64,000 nt of DNA from Mesorhizobium sp. WSM4311 (GCF_002295115.1 NZ_NSFV01000013.1:93062-157061); one strand, 5' to 3'; positions 44,058 through 53,976 are shown, counted from the stretch's first letter. A program made the numbers and translations. The notes: a model not told the origin generated them from the sequence alone.

Positions 44058-45391
44058 GCGACCGTCTCCTCGAAATCTGACGCGTCATCTTCGCTCTGGC
44101 GCAGAAACTCCCTCAGTTCGTCGATTGACGCGACAGCCCGGTCAGTCAGGGGATCTCCACCTGGCTTGTATTCGCCAACATTGATCAAGAACTCGGTCTC
44201 GGCATAGCGCGACAGGAGCTCGCGGAAAATGGATGCTGCCTTGCGATGTGTCCCCGAAACGACTGCATCCATGACGCGGCTGCGACTCTGCAGCACATCA
44301 ATAGCGGGGAAATGCGATCGCGCCGCAATAGCGCGTGAGAGGATGACATGGCCATCGAGAATACCACGCGATTCCTCGGCGATTGGATCACCCGTGCCAT
44401 CACCCTCTACAAGCACCGTATAGAAGGCCGTGATTGAGCCCCGCTCACCCATGCCGGCGCGCTCGAGCAGGCCTGGCAGCATGCCAAAAACGGAAGGAGG
44501 AAAGCCCCGTCGCGTCGGCGGCTCACCCGCAGCAAGGCCTATTTCGCGCATAGCGCGGCAGAAGCGCGTCAGCGAATCCAGCATGAGAGCAACGCGTAGG
44601 CCTTGATCGCGGAAATATTCCGCGAGCGCAGTCGCCATTGGAGCGCATTGCGCACGCTCTACCGCCGAGCGGTCGGATGTTTCAACCACGACGACCGTAC
44701 GGAGAAGGCCCTCTTCACCAAGATTCCTTTCGATGAATTCACGAACTTCCCGTCCACGTTCGCCTATGAGCGCCACTATGACGACGTCAGCGGCGGCACC
44801 CTTTACGATCTGTGACAACAGCGTCGACTTGCCACCACCTGGCTCGCCATAAATCCCGATCCGCTGGCCCTCGCCGCACGTCAGCAGACCATCGAGGACA
44901 CGGACCCCAAGCGGGAATGGCCGCTCAATCATGCGCCTCGTCATCGGATTGGGGGCTCTGCCATGCAGGGGCCGAGTTTCGACGGTCTTGATTTCGCCTT
45001 TGCCGTCCAATGGGCGGCAACGACTGTCGATCACGCGACCGAGCAAATCGCCGCCGACGGGCACCTCACGCATTCGGCCAGTGGCCACGACCTCTGCGCG
45101 GCTGGATAGGCCCACCAAGTCCCCGATCGGTGTCAGCAATACACCATCACCCGACAGGCCGATCACCTCGGCCTCGAGCGACAGCCCGGTTCGCGGGTCC
45201 TCTAGGAGGCAAAGTTCCCCAATACGAGTGTCTGGCAAGACGGCATGAACCAGTGTGCCGATAGCCCGCGTGATCCGACCGCGCACCGCACGCGTGTCAA
45301 TTCGCTTGGCCGCAGCCCTCAAAGACGAGATTGCTGGAACGAGAGCTCGAGTGTGGGCGTCAGCGTTATGTTCTGGGACGGGCTTTCTCAT
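44033..45391 (-). CDS. rhcN: T3SS ATPase RhcN (SctN)
   Basis: This 452-residue F1-type ATPase unfolds and detaches substrates from chaperones at the export gate. Walker A is GEPGGGKST (182-190), Walker B is in VALMLDSLTRF (about 268), and ARXFP is replaced by the usual GEPPTRRGFPPSVF region. The N-terminal ~100 residues form the beta-barrel. It overlaps nolV by ATGA and the rhcO-like gene by 25 nt. Confidence 0.98.
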   Translation of the reverse strand: MRKPVPEHNADAHTRALVPAISSLRAAAKRIDTRAVRGRITRAIGTLVHAVLPDTRIGELCLLEDPRTGLSLEAEVIGLSGDGVLLTPIGDLVGLSSRAEVVATGRMREVPVGGDLLGRVIDSRCRPLDGKGEIKTVETRPLHGRAPNPMTRRMIERPFPLGVRVLDGLLTCGEGQRIGIYGEPGGGKSTLLSQIVKGAAADVVIVALIGERGREVREFIERNLGEEGLLRTVVVVETSDRSAVERAQCAPMATALAEYFRDQGLRVALMLDSLTRFCRAMREIGLAAGEPPTRRGFPPSVFGMLPGLLERAGMGERGSITAFYTVLVEGDGTGDPIAEESRGILDGHVILSRAIAARSHFPAIDVLQSRSRVMDAVVSGTHRKAASIFRELLSRYAETEFLINVGEYKPGGDPLTDRAVASIDELREFLRQSEDDASDFEETVAWMSRLTA

Positions 45392-46011
45392 AGCTCGCCT
45401 TTCTCACAGAGCGTCCCGAAACCAAGGCGCAGCGCGCGCATCTGGGCGTCAAGTCCAAGGTCAACATTGCCGTACTCGCTCCACAGCACGCAGCGTTGCG
45501 GCGACAATGTCGGGTCGGGCTCGATCCGCACCCTTGGTCGACCATCCTGGCCGTCGCATCGAGCAAACTCTCGTGCAAGCATGTCGACTTGCATGGGAGA
45601 AACATGAAGGCAAACGTCGGCGCCGCTGTATTGACACTCTATGGCGTGACGAACAGCCCTCACCAATAGCTCGCCCGGATCGAAAGCGCCGATAAGATCG
45701 CTCAATATTTCCATCACGAGCTGCGGCAATTCCTGCTCCAGAGCCGCCTTTCGTCGCGCGATTTCGGAGATTGTCTCCGCAATCAACCCTGCCATCTCCT
45801 CGGTGCCTGCATTCGAGCCCTCCATGTGGCCGCGCGCCCACGCCCGCTGGTAAACCGCGCGTGCCCAGTTTCGAACGCGCTGCCGATGCCGTTCTGCCGC
45901 GGCAAGGGCTTGCGCGGCGCTGTGCCAGGTTTCGAGCTCGCTCGCGGGTATCAGTGGTCCGACTGGACGCATCTGCGGCGCTATTGGCCCCTCGGAAAGT
46001 TCGACTGTCAT
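45388..46011 (-). CDS. nolV: T3SS stator NolV (SctL)
   Basis: This 207-residue HrpE/YscL/SctL-type protein links the ATPase to the sorting platform and restrains it. It has a central helical region (ALAAAERHRQRVRNWARAVY; ETISEIARRKAALEQELPQL) and a C-terminal globular part (RIEPDPTLSPQRCVLWSEYG). It overlaps nolU by 4 nt and rhcN by 4 nt. Confidence 0.9.
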   Translation of the reverse strand: MTVELSEGPIAPQMRPVGPLIPASELETWHSAAQALAAAERHRQRVRNWARAVYQRAWARGHMEGSNAGTEEMAGLIAETISEIARRKAALEQELPQLVMEILSDLIGAFDPGELLVRAVRHAIECQYSGADVCLHVSPMQVDMLAREFARCDGQDGRPRVRIEPDPTLSPQRCVLWSEYGNVDLGLDAQMRALRLGFGTLCEKGEL

Positions 46012-46625
46012 TTCACCGGGGTCTCTGTCTCAAAATGAGCTACTACAAGTGAAAGCAATTGGCCGGCGGCGGTCCAATGCTCATGTGCTGGAGTCTCCGC
46101 GGCAGTCCCCTCGGGCAATCGAAGAAGCACGCGGTTACGCTCGGTCGCTGAACTGTCCTGGAGCCAAGCTCCAAGACATGCGTGTCCATCGTATTCGATT
46201 TGCTGAGCGAGTTTTTCTGGGTCCGAGATCAGTCTTTTGTCAACAGCATGCAGCAGGTGTCGGATTCCGAATGCGTGTGCATCCACGCCGATGCGTTTAA
46301 CAAGGATGGCAAGCTCAGGCTGAGAGACAAACGCGACCAGCGAACGGGCATGCCAGATACTACCAGCAAGAAGGGTCGCTCGATATGGATCATGCCCGCG
46401 TAGAAGGTCCGGCCTGCAGCCGATGTGGTTCAGATCCACGTCATCGTTGCCCAGCAATTCTGCCAGCCTTGGATGCAGTCTGGAACACTTCTGCAACTTC
46501 ACTAACGTTTCGGCCGATAACGCTGGATCAAGACGCGCCGCAAGACGGGTTGGATGGGCCGAAGCCGCAAGCTCGCTCGCGCCCGGAAAGTGCGGACCAT
46601 CAGGTCGGGCGGTCTGTATAGGCAT
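46008..46625 (-). CDS. nolU: T3SS sorting-platform protein NolU (SctK-like)
   Basis: This 205-residue protein uses ATG 46625, which lies just after the rhcJ stop. The frame is open to 46751, with ATGs at 46694 and 46751 inside rhcJ. It has no motif beyond the family pattern (HIGCRPDLLRGHDPY, FGIRHLLHAVDKRLISDPEK). SctK/HrpD-type proteins connect the inner-membrane ring with the SctQ platform. It overlaps nolV by 4 nt. The start is uncertain. Confidence 0.82.
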   Translation of the reverse strand: MPIQTARPDGPHFPGASELAASAHPTRLAARLDPALSAETLVKLQKCSRLHPRLAELLGNDDVDLNHIGCRPDLLRGHDPYRATLLAGSIWHARSLVAFVSQPELAILVKRIGVDAHAFGIRHLLHAVDKRLISDPEKLAQQIEYDGHACLGAWLQDSSATERNRVLLRLPEGTAAETPAHEHWTAAGQLLSLVVAHFETETPVK

Positions 46626-46638
46626 TGGCAATGAGATG

Positions 46639-47475
46639 TCACCCACGTCCAATTGCAGGCATTCTTTTGCGAATGGCCTCGACAGCAGAAGCATCCCGGC
46701 GCCCCTCGACCTTGGAAACGCCGGTTGATTGCTTGCGCCGACGCGTAACAACGCCGATCAAGAGATAACAGGCCACGGCGAATACGGCTGCGGCAAAACC
46801 TGTTACGGTCGCCAGAAGTGGCGCAGGAAGAGGTAGTGATGCTTGTGGCAAAACAGCAGTCGGATCGGGCCGTTGCTCGTGTGCGGAACGTTCTACCGGC
46901 ACCAAAACCACTTCCACCTTATCGTAGGACAGGCCTTCGATGCTGTCGGCTACAAGCATCTTTATCTTTGGCAGCAGAGCCGCGACATTTGTTTTTGCGT
47001 CGTGCCTGATAAACACCGAGGCCGAGGATGGCGTGGCACCGGCTCGCACAAGGTCGTTATGCGGCAGCACGACGTGAACACGTACAGAAAAAACGCCATC
47101 GATATCGCTGATCGTCCGCGACAACTCTTCGCTCAGGGCATACACGTAACGGGCACGCTCTTCGGTCGGCGAGGCAATCAGGCCTGATCCTTGGAATATC
47201 TCACCGAGGTTCTTGAAGGATTGGCGCGGCAGCCCCTTGGCGTTCAGAAGGTTGATTGAGAAGGCGAGCAGCTTTTCGTCAACCTGGATCGTGCTGGTTC
47301 CATCCTTGGCGACCACCCGGATCGCGGCGACCCCGTTGTCTTCAAGAAGTGCGAGCATTTCATTTGCCTCACGCTCTTGCAATTGCGTGTAGAGGTCGGC
47401 TTTGCAAGCAGTGAGGGCGACGAGAACTGGCAGCATGACAAGTCTAACCGACCGCCACCCTGACAGGCCACGCAT
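46639..47475 (-). CDS. rhcJ: T3SS ring lipoprotein RhcJ (SctJ)
   Basis: This 278-residue YscJ/HrcJ lipoprotein has a signal peptide and the lipobox LTAC. Periplasmic ring-building motifs follow (LYTQLQEREANEMLALLEDN; VRVHVVLPHNDLV; SVFIRHDAKTNV) and a C-terminal membrane helix (about 225-250), then a short basic tail. It forms the inner ring of the base. The frame extends to 47502, but ATG 47475 (MRGLSGW) gives the proper signal sequence. Confidence 0.95.
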   Translation of the reverse strand: MRGLSGWRSVRLVMLPVLVALTACKADLYTQLQEREANEMLALLEDNGVAAIRVVAKDGTSTIQVDEKLLAFSINLLNAKGLPRQSFKNLGEIFQGSGLIASPTEERARYVYALSEELSRTISDIDGVFSVRVHVVLPHNDLVRAGATPSSASVFIRHDAKTNVAALLPKIKMLVADSIEGLSYDKVEVVLVPVERSAHEQRPDPTAVLPQASLPLPAPLLATVTGFAAAVFAVACYLLIGVVTRRRKQSTGVSKVEGRRDASAVEAIRKRMPAIGRG

Positions 47476-47511
47476 GATTTCGCCCTCGGCCAAGCCAATC
47501 ATGCGCGCGGT

Positions 47512-48021
47512 TCAGCCTTCCTTCAAAAGTTTATTCACGGATGATGTGACGCCGCTGACGCCTTTGGAGATAAGCGCCACCTGGGTGACGCCGTTGTAAA
47601 CATCCCGAAGACCAGCCATCATCGTTTCGAAGTCTTGCCCTTGTTGGGGAATGCCCGAGATTCCGGTTCCCGCCTCACCTGGAACGGGAAGCTTCTGCGC
47701 CGGTCCCGGTAGAGCGCCCTTCGAAAGGGCTATGTCATGGTCGAGCGCGGGGAAGGAAACAGTGTTGTGTGGATATAGGGAGGAAATCGTCTGCAACACG
47801 CGATCGCCCATGCCGCTCGTCGGCGCAGCCGCGCGCTGAACATCCATCGCCGCAGCAACTGGCGCCGCACTCGCTGGCCCCGCGGCGGCATCGTTTTTCA
47901 GCGAGTCGGCTGCATGCCCTAAGGCGCGCTCAAACTGGGCCTGCTCGACAATCGACGGTGATCCGACCCTGGGGAGGCCAGCCGTTAGAGTGGCAGAGAT
48001 CGACGTGACAGGCATCATCAT
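47512..48021 (-). CDS. nolB: T3SS protein NolB
   Basis: This 169-residue hydrophilic Ala/Pro-rich protein is first in the large leftward operon. The C-terminal ~60 residues (DFETMMAGLRDVYNGVTQVA, ISKGVSGVTSSVNKLLKEG) resemble HrpB/inner-rod-type subunits. NolB is known as part of the rhizobial secretion machine, probably the rod. ATG 48021 gives the size of other NolB proteins; the frame extends to 48090, into the tts-box region. Confidence 0.88.
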   Translation of the reverse strand: MMMPVTSISATLTAGLPRVGSPSIVEQAQFERALGHAADSLKNDAAAGPASAAPVAAAMDVQRAAAPTSGMGDRVLQTISSLYPHNTVSFPALDHDIALSKGALPGPAQKLPVPGEAGTGISGIPQQGQDFETMMAGLRDVYNGVTQVALISKGVSGVTSSVNKLLKEG

Positions 48022-48092
48022 GTAAGGACTCGGTTGCTCTCTCTGACCGGGCGAGCCCCGCCCATTCATCACCCGGTGTCGGCGCAACACTC

Positions 48093-48127
48093 CTAGGGGG
48101 GCAAGCTGACAACAAGCTGACTAACGG
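48093..48127 (-). promoter_or_regulatory. Variant tts box for nolB-rhcU operon
   Basis: On the minus strand AGTCAGCTTGTTGTCAGC then TTGCCCCCCTAGGAG. Like those of nopP and the effector it is a direct GTCAGC repeat with 11-bp period. It is about 70 bp before the nolB ATG. Confidence 0.7.
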
Positions 48128-48208
48128 CGGCGTCATTTCGACAATCTAAAATCTCTTCGGCAATTTAGTCACTTGTGATGATTTCAGCGTTTGGTTTATC
48201 AGTGCGAC

Positions 48209-48907
48209 ATGCCGAGAACGCTTATCCAACCCGTCACCCTGCATGTTTTGAGACTTCTTTGTGCCGGGTTTTTTCTGTCCACCGGGATTCACCCGGCGCA
48301 TGCAGTCCCGCTGTCCCTTCCGGCGACACCCTATAGATACACGGTTCTGGATCAGGAGCTCGCTGCAGCGTTGCAGGAATTCGGCAACAACCTGAATATC
48401 AGGGTCAACATCAGTCCTGCGGTGAAGGGGCGAATTCGCGGACGTATGCCTGATTTGCCACCGCGCGCGTTCCTCGACCGCTTGACGAACCTTTACGGTC
48501 TACAATGGTACTATGACGGCCTTGTGCTCTATGTGTCTGCTGCACAAGAATCGCAAACTCGAATGCTTTTGATGACGTCGATTCGCTTCGATGCGTTCAA
48601 GGGGGCTCTCGACAAGCTTGATATCTCCGACGAGCGCTATGTGGTCAAACCCGTGCCAGGCAATGGCCTCGTCTTCGTTTCCGGTCCACCGCGCTTCGTC
48701 GCACTCGTGGAGCAGACCTTTAACGGCTTGGTGGCGCAGGCGCAGGCGCAGACTCACATAGCGGCAACGCCAAAGGAATCAGTGCTGATCTTGTTTCGCG
48801 GCTCCTCCACTACGGTCGTTCGCGACGGACGACCGGATGCTTCTTATTCTTCTGACATCCCACAACAGGATAGCGTTGGCGGGAAGCCTGAGCTGGGCAA
48901 GAAATGA
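48209..48907 (+). CDS. nolW: Secretin N-terminal half NolW (RhcC1)
   Basis: This 232-residue exported protein has a signal peptide (about 12-35, LRLLCAGFFLSTGIHPAHAV) and the N0/N1 domains of T3SS secretins (RYTVLDQELAAALQEFGNNL; RAFLDRLTNLYGLQWYYDG). It has no membrane beta-barrel part. In rhizobia the secretin is split between NolW and RhcC2, and here the second half is at 59768. A GTG at 48191 is in frame, but ATG 48209 fits the family. It is divergent from nolB, and the nolB tts box lies between them; no separate box for nolW is clear. Confidence 0.93.
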   Translation: MPRTLIQPVTLHVLRLLCAGFFLSTGIHPAHAVPLSLPATPYRYTVLDQELAAALQEFGNNLNIRVNISPAVKGRIRGRMPDLPPRAFLDRLTNLYGLQWYYDGLVLYVSAAQESQTRMLLMTSIRFDAFKGALDKLDISDERYVVKPVPGNGLVFVSGPPRFVALVEQTFNGLVAQAQAQTHIAATPKESVLILFRGSSTTVVRDGRPDASYSSDIPQQDSVGGKPELGKK

Positions 48908-48975
48908 ACATTGAGGATTTCCCGCAGCTCTGAAGAACATGACTGCGGCTACCCCTTTGTGAACTCTTCGCAAAC

Positions 48976-49000
48976 TCGTCAGTTTCTCGAAAGCTAATCC
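48976..49000 (+). promoter_or_regulatory. tts box for nolX
   Basis: TCGTCAGTTTCTCGAAAGC then TAATCC, the closest match to the published tts consensus in this window. The nolX start is about 210 bp downstream. Confidence 0.88.
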
Positions 49001-49208
49001 GCTCATGATGAGTCCCGGCAGCTCTCGCGGTGACTCCGGCCATTGTGTTGGACCGAACCTTGGAGCCGGCCCGGAACACAGCAATTGAAGGCAGGGCAGG
49101 CGCATTCGTGACCTGCCGACGCTTGGAATTGTCGAATTTTGTGAAACGCAAGGGATCTTCTGTCGGGGTCTCTTGTGGGGATTTCAACGTCACGTCTGAG
49201 GATGCATA

Positions 49209-51143
49209 ATGTCGGCCAGTAATCTTTCAACTTTCTACCGCTCAAATTCGCTACAGTCCGCAAGGGGTTGGCCGGGCCTGAAAGTTTCCCATTTTGCGAC
49301 CCAGCATCAGCAAAGTGCATCGTGCTTCGAAGCGATGCTGTCCACTTGTGTGCTGGCAGACAAGCCCGGCTCTTTCGCGCAAGGGGATCTGCCAGCGTCG
49401 AATCTTGATTCGACAATGGATAAATTGCGGCAGGACCCTTTGGGCCATCTGGCACCGGATGTCTTGACATTGAATGGCTTGGAGCAACACCCACTGGATC
49501 TGCTGCCGCCAAATATGAGGGCGGCTCTCAAGGAGGACCAATCGCAACGCTCCAAGGCGACTGAAGCCCAACATCTGCTCGGCGTCACTCCGAAGATCGA
49601 GCCGGCTCCCAGGCCGAGCCCCGGAATCACGTGGAACGGTGGGTCGCTGACCACGGCTGAGTTGCAGATTGTTGCGGTACTCAACCGTCACAAGGACCAA
49701 TGCCCGCTTACTTGGAAGTCGTTGACCGACAAAGCCAATGATCCCTCTACGCCACCGGATCTGAAAGCGGCGATCCAGGGACTGCAGCAGGATTCGGGAC
49801 TTTTTTATGCGATTGGCTCGCAGGGCGACGGCCGCTGTGGAGGCAAGATCAACGCCAAGGACTTGGCCGGATTTTCAAACCACCACCCACAAGTTGCTGC
49901 ATTTCAGGAAGCCCAAGCGCGAAGCTACGAGCAGAACTACATACCATCCGACGGCAGCGGAGGTTTGCAGCCTTCGGTCATGACCTTGAGCGATGCCTTG
50001 CGGGAGTTTTACCGGTACTCCGAAAATCTGTCCAAGGACCTGAGTCTGGATGAGTTCAAGAAAATGGTCGGCGGCGAATCGAAAAACGGCAAATTTCCGC
50101 CCCAGGTCATTGCGGCGGCGCAATATTTCCTCGATCACCCCGATGCTTGGAACCAGTTGTGCGGTGGCTCGAAAGGGAAGATGCACAAAGAGGATTTCCT
50201 GCAAGTCGCCTCATCGTCGATGAGCCTCACGCAAACTGAGCTGAATACGGTCGAGATGATCAAGGACCATCAGGACACGTTCTTTGGAAGCGGTGTTCTG
50301 ACTCGCGACAAACTGGCGAAAATGAAAGACGACAAGAGCCTTGATCCGAAAGTGCGGGAAGCAGCCTCTCAGCTCCTTTCAGATCCTCTTTTGTTTGGCC
50401 TCCTGAACAATTCGATCACGGGCTATAAGACCCATCATAAATTCTTCGACTTTGGCGGCGGGCATACGGTTGATTCCGGCAATATCAGCAAAAAAGACTT
50501 TGCCCATTTTTGCACAAACATGTCGTCTGCGAACCGCAACGTTCAGCAGCCAATCACCCACGGCGCCCAAACCGCAGAAGAGCAGAATGCCGTCGCGGAC
50601 ATGAAGATGGGCCTGATGGACCAGCCTGACATTAAGTCAGCCAAAAAGAACGGCGGGGCCGTCATGCACGTCGTCGACTCCGTGCTCAAAATCGAGACGA
50701 AAGTGCTCGACTTGGCGGCAACGGCGGTGGGACTGCTCAGCTTCATTCCGGGCCTCGGACAAGTAGCCGATCTTGCCTCGATGGTTCTCGAGGCTGAGTC
50801 GCAAGCAGCCAATCTCCTGCGTACGGCCATTAACGGAGGCGATATGAAGCGAGCGCTGGAGGAAGCTGGCCTCAATATGGCCGCGCAGGCGATCGGCCTT
50901 ATCGCAGGCCCCGAGGTCAAGCTGGCCATTCGAAATGGGCTCGTAAAGCACCTGATGGAAGAGGCCTTGGCGGCAGGCATTGATCTTTCGGTCTCGACGG
51001 CGCAGGACTACGCAGAAGGCTATGTGAATAACCTCAAAGCGCGCCTTGCAGGCGGCCCTGAGCAAAGCCTAGGCCTTCCGAGCATGCCATCATTCCAGAG
51101 TGTGGCAAGCAATGTGCCCTTCGTCGGCATTGCCTTATCCTAG
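49209..51143 (+). CDS. nolX: Translocon protein NolX (HrpF-like)
   Basis: This 644-residue secreted protein belongs to the NolX/HrpF family, which forms the pore in the host membrane. The first ~220 residues are hydrophilic. Two related stretches follow (DALREFYRYSENLSKDLSLD and KDHQDTFFGSGVLTRDKLAK), and hydrophobic segments lie near 505-540 (VLDLAATAVGLLSFIPGLG) and 565-590 (AAQAIGLIAGPEVKLAI). GAGG is placed before ATG 49209. It is about 50 residues longer than classical NolX. Confidence 0.92.
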   Translation: MSASNLSTFYRSNSLQSARGWPGLKVSHFATQHQQSASCFEAMLSTCVLADKPGSFAQGDLPASNLDSTMDKLRQDPLGHLAPDVLTLNGLEQHPLDLLPPNMRAALKEDQSQRSKATEAQHLLGVTPKIEPAPRPSPGITWNGGSLTTAELQIVAVLNRHKDQCPLTWKSLTDKANDPSTPPDLKAAIQGLQQDSGLFYAIGSQGDGRCGGKINAKDLAGFSNHHPQVAAFQEAQARSYEQNYIPSDGSGGLQPSVMTLSDALREFYRYSENLSKDLSLDEFKKMVGGESKNGKFPPQVIAAAQYFLDHPDAWNQLCGGSKGKMHKEDFLQVASSSMSLTQTELNTVEMIKDHQDTFFGSGVLTRDKLAKMKDDKSLDPKVREAASQLLSDPLLFGLLNNSITGYKTHHKFFDFGGGHTVDSGNISKKDFAHFCTNMSSANRNVQQPITHGAQTAEEQNAVADMKMGLMDQPDIKSAKKNGGAVMHVVDSVLKIETKVLDLAATAVGLLSFIPGLGQVADLASMVLEAESQAANLLRTAINGGDMKRALEEAGLNMAAQAIGLIAGPEVKLAIRNGLVKHLMEEALAAGIDLSVSTAQDYAEGYVNNLKARLAGGPEQSLGLPSMPSFQSVASNVPFVGIALS

Positions 51144-51309
51144 CCGTCGCCTTGCGCGGAAGCTTTGGCTCGCGCGCTGACATAAGGGTCATTGTGGCAC
51201 AAGCAGGGGTTCATCCGCATCAACGCAAGCGGTGTTCCTGACGCCATCTGGATCGGACTGTGAGGGGGATGTCCGAAGTCTGTGAAGACTTCGGTATATG
51301 ACGACTTCA

Positions 51310-51470
51310 GAGTTACGCTGAGCCCAGCCATCTCGAGCCGGTGCGCCGGGTCGAGGTTTTCACGGGCGCCGGCCGGTAGCGGGAATGGTCTCCGGAAGGC
51401 ACGGCGCGGATGGTGGCGGAGCGGCGCAGCCGAAGGAACGGCTGTCGCGCGCCCAGGGCGGCCTCCCGAA
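51310..51470 (+). mobile_element. IS66-family orfA remnant
   Basis: One frame reads SHLEPVRRVEVFTGAGR, then a TAG in place of an Arg codon, then REWSPEGTARMVAERRSRR, the start of the IS66 OrfA/TnpA protein with its HTH. It ends abruptly. It is inactive. Confidence 0.7.
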
Positions 51471-51679
51471 CAGCAGACGATGATCTCCTGCCTTGGGCCT
51501 ATATCCTCGTGCCACGCTCAAGGCAGTCGGCTGAAAACAGCGCTGATTTAAAACAGCATTATCCTGCACTGCACCCTCGATCCTTGCGCTCACCGATCGC
51601 TCGTCGACACGCACGCGGTCAAGTCGTTATCGGCGCTATGCCGATGGGCTTCGAGAGCAAGGTGGACGCTGAGCGGTGC

Positions 51680-51900
51680 GTCAGCCTCAGGGCGCGGCTG
51701 GCCAGCTTTGGGTCTCACGCTCTATGACGGCAACACCCGGCTGATCCACTTGGCCTGTTCGCGGGCTCCCGGCAGCGGCGCGGAAGCCACGGTCCGCCTT
51801 CCTCGGCTTCAGGCCAAAGATACCGCAGCATGCTCCAGAGCTATGTCTGCCGCCTTCGCCCCATCGTCGCTGGTCATGTGGAAAGGACAAGCAGGCTACG
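51680..51900 (-). pseudogene. Amidase-family fragment
   Basis: About 70 codons read GGRHSSGACCGIFGLKPRKA, which is like the GGSIRIPAACCGIFGLKP motif of amidase-signature enzymes but with the catalytic part damaged. No other domain remains. Confidence 0.45.
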
Positions 51901-52199
51901 CACCCTATAATCCCGTCGGGCAGGATTCGACAGTCGACGGCGAGACATTCGCCAAACCTCCCCCTTGATTCTCAGCAACGTTAAAAAAAATTCACATAAT
52001 GTTCGTGAGTGTAGTCTCCTGTCAGGTGGTACATTAGCCCCAATATCTGGCGTCTTAGTCGTAGAAAGGACTGTGATCTATCTTCCATTAGCATCCATAC
52101 CAGCGGATTTACAGCAAATGACGAGAGAGGTCTCATGCGGATTGATGGGGATAGAAGGGCTAGCGGCTTGCTGCATCCCGTCCGGGTTGATGCTAACCA

Positions 52200-52544
52200 A
52201 TGTTGACACTGGTAAATCGCCTAAGGACGGCAGCGCATCTTGATCGCCTTCGAATCCTGGGCCTTTGCGCGCATGCGGATCTAACCGTCGGCGAGCTGGC
52301 CGATATTACCGGTCTGCCTCGCGAGCAGGTTCGACGCCACGTTCGGCGGCTGGTCAGAGCCAACTTTCTTTGCTGCAACGAACAACGTCCGCAGTCTTCG
52401 TACCATATGCAAGCAGGAGGCAAGGATGGCGAGCTGGCTCAATTGGTGGTCGATCTCCTGCCCCACGATGATGGCCATCATAAAAGAGACCTACAACGCC
52501 TGGAAGCAATACAAGACGCGCGGTTGAAGGGACCGCCTGCTTGA
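52200..52544 (+). CDS. ArsR-type winged-helix regulator
   Basis: This 114-residue protein has an ArsR/SmtB-like helix-turn-helix at about 10-65 (LDRLRILGLCAHADLTVGEL; GLPREQVRRHVRRL). It has no metal-binding ELCVCD motif, so metal sensing is unlikely. It is 38 bp before glyA on the same strand. ArsR-like proteins such as SahR control SAM-cycle genes in proteobacteria; given glyA-metK downstream, a similar role is a fair inference. Confidence 0.75.
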   Translation: MLTLVNRLRTAAHLDRLRILGLCAHADLTVGELADITGLPREQVRRHVRRLVRANFLCCNEQRPQSSYHMQAGGKDGELAQLVVDLLPHDDGHHKRDLQRLEAIQDARLKGPPA

Positions 52545-52581
52545 TCGTGAAATAGATCAGTCCAAATGGAGCGCGACTACC

Positions 52582-53919
52582 ATGGATAACTCCGCCGGCG
52601 GCGCCATCGCGCAGCCCGACACTTACGGGCGGCCTCACTTAGCCGCCGTCGACTCCCGCGTTCACGAACTGCTTCTAAGACAGGAGCGTCAGGAGCGGAC
52701 AACTCTCAAACTGATCGCCTCCGAGAACTTTGCCTCCTCGGCGGTGTTGGAAGCGACCGGGTCGATTTTCACCAACAAGTATGCCGAGGGATACCCCGGT
52801 GCGCGCTACTACGCCGGAAACGAGATCGTCGATGAGCTTGAGACCCTCGCGATCGAGCGCCTGAAAGCGCTATTTGGCAGTGAACATGCCAACGTCCAGC
52901 CTTATTCAGGCTCGCCAGCCAACCAGGCTGTCTATCGCGCGCTTTTGAGCCCCCGTGACAAAGTCATGGGCTTGCCTTTACCCGAAGGCGGCCATCTGAC
53001 TCACGGTTGGTCCGTCAATTTTTCCGGCAGCGATTATCAGCGCGTCCCGTACAGGCTGCACGAAAAGACACAGCAAATTGACTATGACCACTTGCGCGAG
53101 ACCGCCAAGCGGGAACGCCCGAAGCTAATTTGGGTCGGCGGAACTGCTTATCCGCGTATTTTTGACTACGCGGCAATGGCCGAAATTGCTTCGGAGGTGA
53201 ACTCGTATCTGGTGGCTGACATCGCCCACATCTGCGGCCTGGTTGTCGCAGGAGTGCATCCGAACCCCGTGTCCCATTGCGATGTGGTCACCAGCACCTC
53301 TCACAAGTCGATCCGCGGTCCCCGGGGTGGCTTCATTTTATCAAGGAATGAAGACCGTTATCAGCCCCTCCATCATCCGAAGAGCAAACACAATCTGGCC
53401 AAACGTATAGACCGCGCCGTGTTCCCTCTTCTGCAAGGCGGACCGCATATGAATACTATCGCCGCGCTTGCCGTCGCTTTGCAGGAAGCAGCGAACTCGT
53501 CCTTTCGTGTCTACGGTCAGCAGATCGTCCACAACGCCAAGGCTCTGGCCCAGGCACTTCTGGAGCGAGGTTATGAACTCGTCACCGGGGGCACTGACAA
53601 TCACATGCTGATCCTTGATCTTCGGGACCGGTCGCTGTCAGGCAAAGCCTATGCGGAGCGCTTATCGCGTGCAGGCATCATTGCGAATTTCAATATGGTC
53701 CCGGGCGACCGGCGGCATCCGGCGCTGACAAGCGGCATCCGCTTAGGGACACCAGCGGTGACGTCCATGGGCATGCGCGAAACGGAGATGGTGCAGATCG
53801 CCGCTTTCATCGACTCGGTCTGCCGCCAGCCCGATGACCAGGAAGTTCATGCGAGCGTACGAAGAGACGTTGCCGACTTCTGCACTGCGTTCGATGTTCC
53901 CGGCATCCCCGACCGATAA
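52582..53919 (+). CDS. glyA: Serine hydroxymethyltransferase
   Basis: This 445-residue PLP enzyme interconverts serine and glycine with methylene-tetrahydrofolate. The PLP lysine is K242 in STSHKSIRGPRGG, and SENFASSAVLEATGSIFTNK, YAEGYPGARYY and the ADIAHICGLV motif are kept. It is more divergent than housekeeping GlyA (TSTSHKS rather than TTTTHKT) and probably a second, island-borne copy. It is followed by metK after 57 bp, forming a unit that feeds methyl groups into SAM. Confidence 0.95.
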   Translation: MDNSAGGAIAQPDTYGRPHLAAVDSRVHELLLRQERQERTTLKLIASENFASSAVLEATGSIFTNKYAEGYPGARYYAGNEIVDELETLAIERLKALFGSEHANVQPYSGSPANQAVYRALLSPRDKVMGLPLPEGGHLTHGWSVNFSGSDYQRVPYRLHEKTQQIDYDHLRETAKRERPKLIWVGGTAYPRIFDYAAMAEIASEVNSYLVADIAHICGLVVAGVHPNPVSHCDVVTSTSHKSIRGPRGGFILSRNEDRYQPLHHPKSKHNLAKRIDRAVFPLLQGGPHMNTIAALAVALQEAANSSFRVYGQQIVHNAKALAQALLERGYELVTGGTDNHMLILDLRDRSLSGKAYAERLSRAGIIANFNMVPGDRRHPALTSGIRLGTPAVTSMGMRETEMVQIAAFIDSVCRQPDDQEVHASVRRDVADFCTAFDVPGIPDR

Positions 53920-53976
53920 GCCACCCCAATCCAGAAACTCCTCACTAACTCCAGCACTTGAAGCGAGGGCATTTTT

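Larger units (their letters stand above)
51144..52199. other. Junk region between nolX and arsR-type gene
   Basis: The region contains an IS66 orfA remnant and an amidase remnant (both listed separately). The rest, including 51960-52199, has no gene or credible regulatory box. Confidence 0.5.

Noticed and set aside
52018..52040. GTCAGGTGGTACATTAGC before the arsR-type gene as tts box
   Set aside because: The half-site period is 12, not 11, and the centre does not fit either box type.
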